Source: Mesostigma viride
Lineage: Eukaryota > Streptophyta > Mesostigmatophyceae > Mesostigmatales > Mesostigmataceae
Assembly (NCBI GenBank): GCA_009746045.1
Contig: RPFO01001467.1
Coordinates: forward strand, 1 to 35,334
Reading direction: 5' to 3'
DNA length: 35,334 nt
This document shows, in pieces, positions 20,005 through 29,025 of this stretch (its first letter is position 1; the number at the start of each line of letters is the position of its first letter). The translations under genes and the position numbers were made by a program. The notes under the pieces are model-generated. The model was not told the origin of the DNA. It worked only from the letters and a program-made list of their open reading frames with translations, and did not search any database.

Positions 20005-20734
20005 CGTGCTAGTCGATAGCAAGAAAGAGTATGTCGATCAGCTGGAAAGGGGTCTCACGGAACCAATTTTTGAGTCCCTCAAACAAATTCTCAACGATGC
20101 CATGGAAGCGTCAGAAAAACTCGGCATGGACCCTTTGGACGCCTTCGAACAACTTTTGAACGAGATTACCGAATGGACGCCCGATGTCGTCGAAGAGGAG
20201 ACCGAGAACGTCATGGACGCGATGCCGTACTTTCGTGATCTCCTGAAAGCCTACTTTGTATGCACGAGCATGATAATGGGGTCGATTCGAATGTCAAAGG
20301 ATCCAAACCAAACAATGAAGGTCAGAGTACCGTCTGCGACAAAATTTGTCCATCTTGTGATGAAGAACATAGGATCGGACATTTTGGACGACATGGACTT
20401 TTTTGTAACAGATACAGGAGATAGTACGTACAAACTTCATCGCCGGAATCTTTGCGGCTACATTCGCGAGGCGGTGCGGAATGCAGTTCACACTCTGATG
20501 CCAATCGACGACATTTTGAAGGAGTACATGGGTGATATGCTGGAGAGAGACACTTTCCGCGGAGGAGAGGAACTCGAAGACGACGTTTGCGCGGAACTAG
20601 AGGACAAGGCGGACGAAGGAGAGGATGCACTGCGGAGTGTTTCTGTTGCAAAGCGCAACATGAAACCAAGCGGTAACAGAGTGCAGTTTGATGACGAGGA
20701 CGAAGAGGCGGACGTCATCGACGACGGTTTTTAA
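19955..20734 (+). CDS. Conserved-type viral protein with acidic tail, 259 residues
   Basis: Starts MSHRPAQSSSDPVVNINVLV. The N-terminal pattern (VNINVLVDSKKEYVDQL, then a WTPDVVEEET segment around residue 73) resembles, from memory, a protein shared by phycodna- and mimivirus-like genomes whose function is not known to me. The C-terminal ~60 residues are strongly acidic (EELEDDVCAELEDKADEGED, later DDEDEEADVIDD). No membrane segment. It overlaps the previous gene by 50 bp, and the next gene begins 35 bp downstream. Confidence 0.6.
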   Translation: MSHRPAQSSSDPVVNINVLVDSKKEYVDQLERGLTEPIFESLKQILNDAMEASEKLGMDPLDAFEQLLNEITEWTPDVVEEETENVMDAMPYFRDLLKAYFVCTSMIMGSIRMSKDPNQTMKVRVPSATKFVHLVMKNIGSDILDDMDFFVTDTGDSTYKLHRRNLCGYIREAVRNAVHTLMPIDDILKEYMGDMLERDTFRGGEELEDDVCAELEDKADEGEDALRSVSVAKRNMKPSGNRVQFDDEDEEADVIDDGF

Positions 20735-20768
20735 CGTTATAAAATGTCCGGAGAATCTATACGTTGTA

Positions 20769-23397
20769 ATGCCTCGTGCAGGAGAGCTTCTGCCAGTTCA
20801 AATGTTACCGGACGGTCGAAAAATAATTTCCGGTAACTCGCGTAATGTTTTTGTAGTTTCAAAATCGGATGTTCAGTTCATACGTTCGAGTTTACAATCG
20901 GGAAAAGAAATCGGAGGGACATTTGTTCCTGACTCGCAAGGCGTTCTACATCGGTTTACAACGACCCCTTTTGGTCACTCCAATGACGTGGAGATACCGC
21001 ACGGAACATTTGAGTGGCACACGCACCCTCAGAAGTGCGGCATGACAGACTGTTCCTTGTCGAGTCCGAGCGACACAGATGTAGGAATATTGGTGAACGA
21101 CGCGAAGACTGAGAACATCTCTCACATGGTGTTTAATCACGACGGAGTGTTCGTGATGTCTTTATCTCCTCGACTTTTGTTACTTTTGCGGTCTCAAACT
21201 AAACGGATTTCTAATGCAATTATTAAAAAATTCACAATGCTTCAAGACGAATTCGCTAGAAAGTACAACAAAACGCGTGACGAAACATCAAAAGACAAAG
21301 CAGAGGAATGGCACCAAAGAGAATGGATGCGAACTGCGCTTTCGAGCGGTTTAAATCGGATTTCTTTGAAAAGAGTTTCTCGAAGTGAGGCGGGGAATAA
21401 GGCCGCTCACGGGAGCCGCCTGGATGGTCGGCTGAACCGGGCGGGTTTGGCAGATGTAACCGGATTTGGCTAATGGCTGGCGACCTGGAATTGTTAGTAG
21501 GGGCAGTGGCCCTATTGTGCTACAATCTCGAAACAATCTTATGCTTAAAGTTTGACAGGGCCGGGTTTGTTGAACCGGTTTGTTGAATGATAATTAGAAC
21601 CTTTCGGAAAGGGTATTTGATTGGTTGTTGTTTTTGTGGTACGGTAGGTGTCGCTACATTCTCAGGTTGGCGTGTTAAGTTAAGCTCGGTTGCTGATGTC
21701 AGCCCCGTGCTAGGGCAGTTTGACTACTTTGGCGGCGTAGTGACATTGTTGTGGTCTTTTTTCTTGTAAACGTTGGCTGAGCGCCGACGGCTGAGGCTAT
21801 GGCGGTACAAGAAGTGCCTCACCAGCCTTGCGCTCAGCATGGGTGCGGGGCTAAAATTTGTTAACCAAATTTCCGGCATCCATGATCCCTGGCTGCTTAA
21901 GGCGGTTGGGATTCATGGCTGCCACTGGCCCGGAATTAATGTCCGGGTGATCGGGGTTTAAATGCGAAGCGGGGGCTGATGTATTATTTAATGGCTGGTT
22001 TGTTTGAAAGAAACGGCCAGCTGGCCGGGTTGGGCAAGGGCTAGCTTGCTTGATGGTTCCGTACCTGGGGATGCTTGCGCCTCGGGTTGGGCTGTCGGCA
22101 GGCTGGCCTGCCTTTGAGTTGTCTCGTACCTGGAAATGCTTGCATTCCGGGTTGGGCTTGGCTTGAGGGCCGCCGCGGCTCGGGGGGGTAAAAAATTTAA
22201 GTCACCGTTGTGGGACACGGAGCCTCGGCGCAGGAGGCAAGGGCTGAAAGCCAACTTGATTTCGTAATCAGTGGTATTTCCACTTTTTTGTACGGAAGGA
22301 GTGTTTATGTGCTCGGCACTAGGTTGGTTGCTCTTCAAAAAAGTTGTAAACTGGGCGTCGGCTGGAATCAGCGGCGCCAGTCAGCAGCTTTTGCTTTGAC
22401 TTTGTGTTCCGCGACAGCACCCCTTAGCGGACCAGAGAAGAGGTCGGCAACGAGGTCAGCGGGGGCCCCCGAGTGGGGTCAAAAATGCGAGCTGTGTCGA
22501 TTGACAGTGCATGAATTTTTGTGCATTCACAGTCGCTGGGAATTAAATCTGTTTTCTGGCAACGGAGAGCGCCCATCGCGACAGGACAGCTTTTGACGGG
22601 AAAGGAAATGGTGCTTCTTTAGCGGACCGGAGGGCCAGGAAGGGGAGGTTGGGTAATCGCGAGCCATGCCTAAGGAGTTCTTAATAGCGGTTCTGTAACC
22701 GCTACCTGTCTGTATGCATCTACTTATTGTTTTAACAAAGATGCTGGTGACTATGGTGAGCAAACGGGTGTATGAATCGGATTTCTTTGAAAAGAGTTTC
22801 TCGAAGTGAGGCGGGGAATAAGGCCGCTCACGGGAGCCGCCTGGATGGTCGGCTGAACCGGGCGGGTTTGGCAGATGTAACCGGATTTGGCTAATGGCTG
22901 GCGACCTGGAATTGTTAGTAGGGGCAGTGGCCCTATTGTGCTACAATCTCGAAACAATCTTATGCTTAAAGTTTGACAGGGCCGGGTTTGTTGAACCGGT
23001 TTGTTGAATGATAATTAGAACCTTTCGGAAAGGGTATTTGATTGGTTGTTGTTTTTGTGGTACGGTAGGTGTCGCTACATTCTCAGGTTGGCGTGTTAAG
23101 TTAAGCTCGGTTGCTGATGTCAGCCCCGTGCTAGGGCAGTTTGACTACTTTGGCGGCGTAGTGACATTGTTGTGGTCTTTTTTCTTGTCCCACCCACCCA
23201 CCCTCTTTGGTGGCCTGGTCTGCGCGGGTAATCGCGAGCCATGCCTAAGGAGTTCTTAATAGCGGTTCTGTAACCGCTACCTGTCTGTATGCATCTACTT
23301 ATTGTTTTAACAAAGATGCTGGTGACTATGGTGAGCAAACGGGTGTATGAACGTGTCATTTTATCGTTACGATCAGGACATTATTGTGCGCATTTAG
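20769..23397 (+). CDS. JAMM-like metalloprotease/deubiquitinase-type protein, split near its 3' end by E2
   Basis: The first ~195 codons (20769-21355) are continuous. Start chosen at MPRAGELLPVQML. Residues 84-87 are HTHP, followed by SPSDTD at 99-104, fitting the JAMM/MPN+ metal site (HxH...SxxD). KEIGG at 46-50 may supply the glutamate. Spacing between HTHP and the Ser/Asp pair is slightly longer than usual. The E2 pair is inserted at 21356-23349. Downstream DNA (23352-23397) continues the frame for about 15 more codons to a TAG if the insert and one AA copy are removed, for ~210 residues in total. With the insert, the protein instead reads ~39 codons into E2. Proteins of this class cleave ubiquitin-like isopeptide bonds; substrate unknown. 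Confidence 0.6.
21356..22774 (+). repeat. E2 long unit, copy 2
   Basis: 1419 bp. Same order as copy 1: a ~410-bp 5' part, an ~880-bp core with GC-rich imperfect repeats, and a ~125-bp 3' part with a hairpin. The 128-residue open frame of the core is at 22210-22596 here and differs from the copy-1 version at one residue. Confidence 0.75.
22685..22704 (+). other. 3'-subterminal hairpin of E2
   Basis: An 8-bp perfect stem TAGCGGTT/AACCGCTA with loop CTGT, about 70 bp from the 3' end of the unit. It is present in all four E2 units of the window. E1 has a weaker inverted repeat (GCCAC and GTGGC) at a similar distance from its 3' end. Confidence 0.6.
22777..23349 (+). repeat. E2 short unit, copy 2
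   Basis: 573 bp with no difference noticed from the short unit of copy 1. Same ends as the long unit, with a ~40-bp filler (CCCACCCACCCACCC, then TCTTTGGTGG) in place of the core. Confidence 0.75.
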
Positions 23398-23449
23398 AAA
23401 TGGAAGACCTAGCTCGTCTGAAACTAGTTTGATTTTGTTCCTGTCATGA

Positions 23450-23455
23450 TATAGC
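23450..23455 (+). promoter_or_regulatory. TATA-like element of the packaging ATPase
   Basis: GATATAGC lies about 12 bases before the ATG at 23467, in the ~70-bp gap after the JAMM-like gene's stop codon. Confidence 0.4.
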
Positions 23456-23466
23456 ACGTTAGAGAC

Positions 23467-24282
23467 ATGGATCTTCAGTTGAAGAAATTCGACCCATCTA
23501 AAATGGGCAATGACAAAGTAGTATGCATCGTTTCAAAGCGAGGCGGGGGTAAAACAACGCTCGCGACGGACATAATGTACCACAAGCGTGACATACCTTC
23601 GGGGATCGTTATGTCAGGGACCGAAGGTTCAAATCGGCATTGGCAAAAATTCGTCCCCGAACTCTTTGTGTACGAATCCTTTAATAAACCGGCACTACGA
23701 GCGCTGATCAAAAACCAAAAAAAACTTTGCAAACTCGGCAAAGCTCAAAACTGTTTTGTTGTCATGGACGATTGCGTTTATGACCGAAGCGTAATGCGCG
23801 ACCCGTGCATGCGTGAAATCGCGTTAAACGGTCGGCACTATAAGATTTTTCTGCTGTTCATCAGCCAGTACAGTATGGACGTGACTCCGGATATTCGAAG
23901 CAACATCGATTACGTGTTTGCTCTCCGCGAAAACATTATAATGAACAGAGAACGCCTCTATCGCAATTATTTCGGCGTCATTCCTACCTTTGAGGCGTTT
24001 TGTGAGATCTTGGACCAATGCACTCGCAATTACGAATGCTTGGTCGTGGATCATACAAGCGAGTCAAATCGTATTGAAGACGTCATTTTTTGGTACAAGG
24101 CTGTCCCACACGACCGGTTTACTATCGGGTCTTCCCGATTTTGGAACTACGCGAGGCTGAATTATAACAAAGATTACGCGAGCGATTCCGACGACGAGAT
24201 GATGGGCCCGAAAAAGGCCGTGAATACTCGGGTGAAGAAACTGGACGCAGAGCGATCTGGGATTGACAAGAAGGACATGTGA
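23467..24282 (+). CDS. A32-like genome-packaging ATPase (FtsK/HerA superfamily)
   Basis: A 271-residue intact protein that would pump viral DNA into the capsid. Walker A is at residues 23-31 (SKRGGGKTT) after a strand VVCIV, and Walker B is the hydrophobic strand CFVVMDD at 96-102. A FISQYSMD segment near residue 137 fits the post-Walker-B sensor strand of the family, and the following FALRENI...R region fits the A32 type. Length is typical of viral packaging ATPases (about 250-300). The C-terminus carries an acidic SDSDDEMMG and a basic tail. It sits directly beside the MCP cluster, so capsid and packaging genes are grouped. Confidence 0.9.
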   Translation: MDLQLKKFDPSKMGNDKVVCIVSKRGGGKTTLATDIMYHKRDIPSGIVMSGTEGSNRHWQKFVPELFVYESFNKPALRALIKNQKKLCKLGKAQNCFVVMDDCVYDRSVMRDPCMREIALNGRHYKIFLLFISQYSMDVTPDIRSNIDYVFALRENIIMNRERLYRNYFGVIPTFEAFCEILDQCTRNYECLVVDHTSESNRIEDVIFWYKAVPHDRFTIGSSRFWNYARLNYNKDYASDSDDEMMGPKKAVNTRVKKLDAERSGIDKKDM

Positions 24283-24452
24283 TCATTTCGAACACTTCTC
24301 GTCGCGGCTTCAACTCTTGTTTGGAAGCTGGAGGCGTTTCTGGTGGAAGACGACCAACATGGGTTATCAAAGGTTTTTTAACGACCAACACAGAAGATTG
24401 ATCGATCTTTTTTGGCCTCCTGTCCATGTATACATGTTGATAAATAAAACAT

Positions 24453-25831
24453 TTACGAAGCAAAACGCTTTCCTCCCATCCCAGAACTGATTGCAAGGAC
24501 ATTGAAAGACCGGGCGTAAATCTCGATGACGCCCTTCGGGAGTCGATGTGTCACGCTGTTCTTCTGAAGGCCTAGCAGCAACAGTTTTACGGTGTCCATG
24601 CGACTAAAGTTCAGAGATCCCGTTGGCTTCCAGTTTTCAGGCTCCAGAGCAAAGGGGATCACGTATACGTGCTTGTTGCTCGGAAGACGAGTGTGGAATT
24701 GCAAAGGAAGGACATAACTGAAGTAAATGGGGTCACGGCCTTCTCCAAACATCTGTTGCGAGTTGAGAGACAAGTTGCAACGCTCAAAAAGATGACCGTC
24801 TCCAAACTTGCTATTCTTGTTGGTAAAGTTCCAATACGCGGCAGTGGGGTCCGTTGCCAGCGCAGGGTCGATCATACGGTTATCGGCCTTGTAGTAGAAG
24901 ATCAACTCCTTCACTGGATGGCTAAACGAGAGGCCGATGGTCTCTAGACCAGATCCCTCGCTAACGTAGTGGGAGTAGTGCTGAGTCTCTGTGATAAGAT
25001 ACTGGTGCTTTTCCTCTGCGAACTGCTTGCGTTCAAAGTCGTCAAGGTAAACAAACCGGCACAAAAGGCGCAACTTTGTGATGTCTGGCATAGCGTTCAT
25101 CATGGCCTCGCGATATCCCAGGCCTCCGATGTCGGATGGTCCCACGAGACTACGCCCTTTGCTAAACTCGTCCCTGGATAGTTAGGCCCACCAACAACCT
25201 GGGTGAAAATGGCTTCCTTCGTGTTAAGAGTCACGACAATCTTGGCATCGTGGTACTGAAGGGCGATCATGGGAAAAGCCATGCCGTCCTCCAGACAGAA
25301 TGAAAACTGGAGAGGGACGTAGATGTGCGACTTGGTCATTCCAGTCTGTCCTCCGTTGTCCACGAGGATAGTGCCGCCGTGGCGCGTCGGAGTGTTGTCG
25401 ACGTAAGAAGTGGAAGGGTCACGGCTAAGCTGGTCGTACACGTGCATAAACTCTCCCGTCATTTCTTCGATGGTTGTCCCGCCAACCTTGAACTCGATCT
25501 TTTTGATCATGATACGAGCAATGTCGTCTAGAAACGGGTCAAAGATCTTCCACCAAGCCTTCCCAAACTCCGGATTGCCCCATTCGATGATGGGAGGGAT
25601 TTCCATGTACAGAAACGCGCGGGTGACAAGATCGCCGCTCTTTGGGAGCTGAAAAGTCACTTCACGCCCGAACCCCTGGTTTCCAGCGACGGAAACAACC
25701 TCCATGTCTTCGAACGAAAAATTAGTGTGGCGAGGATAGATAGCCTTAAAAAACGTCTTCGTGGGCGCGACCGTCAAGGAAGCGTCCTGAGGACCCTTGG
25801 CTCGCAAAATAAGGACAGGGCAGCCTGACAT
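24453..25831 (-). CDS. Major capsid protein paralogue 1 (one frameshift)
   Basis: About 459 residues. The N-terminus has the NCLDV MCP signature (TKTFFKAIYPRHTNFSFED) and the first jelly-roll features (SGDLVTRAFLYMEIPP, YVPLQFSFC). The second jelly roll has FVYLDDFERKQFA, YLITETQ, FSHPVKELIFYY, and the terminal NVLAISSGMGGKRFAS. The frame changes by one missing base around 25110-25140. It is the shortest of the four paralogues here. A TATATC element lies about 10 bases before the start. It lies at the ATPase-proximal end of a minus-strand trio. Confidence 0.85.
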
Positions 25832-25838
25832 CGTGTTG

Positions 25839-25844
25839 ATATAC
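25839..25844 (-). promoter_or_regulatory. TATA-like element of MCP paralogue 1
   Basis: Minus-strand TATATCAAC directly upstream of the ATG at 25831; the same TATATCAAC string precedes the repeat-protein gene at 2088. Confidence 0.45.
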
Positions 25845-25888
25845 TTATATGAATGGAAAGAATTTTTATTACTGAGTTAAGCATGCAA

Positions 25889-28800
25889 TTACGAGGCGAA
25901 CCGCTTGCCTCCCATACCAGACTGAATTCGGACAAGGTTGAAACTACGCGCATATACGTCGATAGTGCCGGCGGGGATTCCTCCCTTAGAGGAAGACCCT
26001 AGCCCCTTAAGAGCCAGCTTCACGCTATCTAGGCGGGACATGTTGACGCTCCCTGACGGCTTCCACGACTCCGGCCTCAAACAAAACGGGATGCAGTACA
26101 CGCGGGAGTTCTTCTCCACGCGCGTATGGAAATCGGCGGGGACGAGGTAAGAGAAATAAATAGGATCGCGACCATCTCCGTAAAGGCTCTGCGAGTTCAT
26201 ATACAAGTTCGCCCGGGTGAAAAGATGTCCGTCTCCGAATTCGCTGTTGTCATTGTAAAACTTCCAATACGCGTTGTACCCGAAATCCGCGTCGGAGCGG
26301 AACTTGTTTGCCACAAAGGACAAATCCGCAGGCTTATACCAGAACAAAAGTTCCTTCACGGGATGGTTAAAACGAAGGTCGAGGTCGACCTCGTTCTCCC
26401 CCCCGACGTGCTGCTGGAAGTACTGCGTTTCCGTTATAAGGTACTCGTGACCGTTAAGCGCAAACTGCTTCCTCTCGAAGTCGTCGAGGTAGAAAAACCG
26501 GGCCACCAGCTTGCACTCGAACTTTGGCGGCCTAGCAATCCATCCTGCACGCGGATGAACAAACACCTGAGACTCTCCGACGGTGTAGTTAATGGATTGA
26601 GGAATCTTGAAAGAGTCGATAGCGATAAGCCAGTCACCCGAATTGCCAAAAAGATCGCCATTTCCGAGCGCCTTAACACGGACGACCGCCGCAGTCAGGA
26701 TACCGCCCGCTCCCGTTGTCCATGTGTCCACAGAGAAACGCGACGTCCCTTGCGTGTCAACCAGGTTCGCCCAATACGCTCCGTTGTTGGTAACAACGTC
26801 CGACCCCTTGGCGGCTGCGAACATCGTCGTTGGCTGGAGAGCAAAAATCTGCCGAACCACTGGCAAGCGTGCCGAGCTGGAAACCACGCCCGAAGTCGCA
26901 CCGATATCGTTAGGCGTGACCGCAAGATTGTAGAACCAGACGTACTCCCACTTGACATTGTTCTTCGCCGCAAACGTGGTTGCAGTGTCGGGACTGTTAC
27001 CGAGATACAGCTTCTTGTCAACAATCGTTGGTTGTGACATCTTTGGCCAAGAGGATGGATCTCCTTGTTCTGCCCATCAACATACAGCTGATAGACGTCG
27101 TTGTTATTGCGATAGTGGCCGTTCCAGAAATCGACACCGCGGATCTTGAGCTTTGTCTTCGGGGAATATGCAACACCACTGATCCCGCTAGGACCGAAAG
27201 TGAGGATGTTTCCAAAAACAGCGCTTGCCTCAAAACCGCCCAAAGAACCATCAATTAGCAGAAGCGGGCACTGAACGCCGTCGATGAAAATACCCACGGA
27301 GTTGATGCTCTGGGCAGAAGTACCAGTAGAGGTGCCGAACTTCGGATATGGTAGACGAGTGACCGTAAACGTGTGCCACGCGTTCAACGAAACGGCAGAA
27401 ACGTTAACGCGCATCCTACGGTCCGTGGTTGCATTATCGCCCTGAGTCACGATGTACATCTCAGTTGCATTAGGTGAGAGGTAGAGAGACATCCTGTTCT
27501 TGCGGTTTGCGGCCATGTCGGACGTTGTCGCCGGGCCAATATTGAACAAGGGAATGGGGTTTGAGTTAAGAGCGGCACTTGACAAATAGAACTCGAACGA
27601 GACTGAAAAAAGGTTCAAGCCAGTCTTATCCCCGTCTGTCAGAGGAATCTGGACTCGGTCATGAGAGTTCACCGCTGTCGTGTAATCAGCAGCCGTATTC
27701 GACCATACGATCTCGCCGCCGGCGATCGAAACTTGAGAACCGATCACCTGGGCAGCCGCTGACCCGGTACCGGTGTTTGCAGGCGATCCGCCCGCAAACT
27801 CCCATCGCCCGGGAACTGTACCAGGGACTGAACCGGCCGTGATCGTCTCGACGCGGGTGAGCACGAGCGCGTGGCTCTGGCCGTCTCCGATGTAAAGTTG
27901 GTCCTGAGGAAAGGTCTCCATCTGAGTCTAACCCCGCCCGTCTCGACCCACAGCTTCAAGTCTCCGGACGACCCGGTCTGGAGTGAAATGTTGTCCGTGG
28001 CACTTCCGTACGTCAAGATGTTCTGCCCGACACCCTGCTGATTGGTTGCTGGACAAGTAACCGTTGTCGCAACGGTGAAAGTATCGTCCCCACCGTTAAA
28101 CCCGGCATCACTCAGATCAACCATTGCGTGATTAGAAGTGGCGCCGTAGACGCCCCCAGACGACTTTATCGCGTTCTCGCTATTAGTATAATTAAACAGC
28201 TGGAACTTGGGCATCAGAGCAGTCGGCTGACGACTGCCAGTGTTGTCTAGGTCACCGTCGAAGTCCCAGTACCCAGCAGCTGCGTTGTCCGCGGTAGTCT
28301 GGTTATAAGGGAACTTGGAGTAGTCGATCGGAGCGCTGGTCGCGGTGTCTACGGGAAATCGTTTGCGTAATACGTGAAAATGTCATCAGGGTCGGCGAAT
28401 TGGACGCGAATTACCACATCGTGATGCTGAATCGCGATCATAGGAAGGGCCAGGCCAGGGTCCATTGTAAAAGCAAACTCGATAGGGATGTAAATGTGCT
28501 GCCGCCGGGTACCGTTGCAATACTCATACACATCGCCAAACTCGTCAAACTTGACGCTACCACCGTGGTTGGTTGGCAAGTTATCAACGCTACTCTTGTG
28601 ACTCTTGCGCGACAGGATGTCCATCACGTGCAAGAAATCACCGGTAAGCCGCTCGATGCTAAACCCGCCAATCACAAGCTCAACGTACTTGATGAGGATG
28701 CGCGCAAAGTCCTTTGCAAAAGGAGAGTACTTTAGATTCGGAAACTCCTCGACGTCCAAGTAAAGCATCACCTTGTGAAGAAGGTCTCCGGAGCGCGGGA

Positions 28801-28984
28801 TTTTGAACTCGATAAGCTGGCCGTACGTCACAACACCCGCAGTTTGAGTGATCTCGGCATCCTCCATCGCGTAGTTCGTATGACGGCTCCACGTGGACTT
28901 CCAAAAAGTGATCTCTGGGTCCACGACCAACATCACATCTTGACTTCCCTTGCTACGGATCCACATAACTGCGCACGAAGACAT
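25889..28984 (-). CDS. Oversized major capsid protein paralogue 2 with LamG-like insertion (three frameshifts)
   Basis: About 1030 residues. The first jelly roll is at 28984-28349 (TFWKSTWSRHTNYAMED, SGDLLHKVMLYLD). Two LamG/concanavalin-A-like modules follow. The first (about 28310-27925) starts GYWDFDGD and has AMVDLSDAGF and DTFTVATTV. The second (about 27920-27050) starts GRWEFAGG and has WHTFTVTRLPYP, VGIFIDGVQ and LKIRGVDFWNG. The second jelly roll is in the last ~220 residues (FFYLDDFERKQFA, FNHPVKELLFWY, MGGKRFAS). Frames change by one missing base near 28345-28352, 27912-27930 and 27030-27060; the lost phase is always the same. LamG folds often bind glycans, so this may be a spike or receptor-binding capsomer (inference). 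An alternative is a split MCP with separate lectin genes, but no independent start signals are seen at the junctions. Confidence 0.65.
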
Positions 28985-29025
28985 GGTTTGGTGTAGATTC
29001 TAATATAATACAGTCTTTTTTTTTT

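Larger units (their letters stand above)
21356..23349 (+). mobile_element. E2 pair, copy 2 (inserted in the JAMM-like gene)
   Basis: A 1994-bp insertion starting TCGGATTTCTTTGAAAAGAG and ending GCAAACGGGTGTATG, flanked by AA (21354-21355 and 23350-23351). Long unit 21356-22774, AA at 22775-22776, short unit 22777-23349. It is nearly identical to copy 1 at 15065-17059 in inverted orientation. By eye I find three substitutions and one base difference in a T-run (7 versus 6), all in the long-unit core. Confidence 0.85.

Noticed and set aside
24285-24452. A gene in the gap between the ATPase and MCP paralogue 1
   Set aside because: Open frames here overlap neighbours and lack start context. It is a short convergent spacer in which I see no feature.
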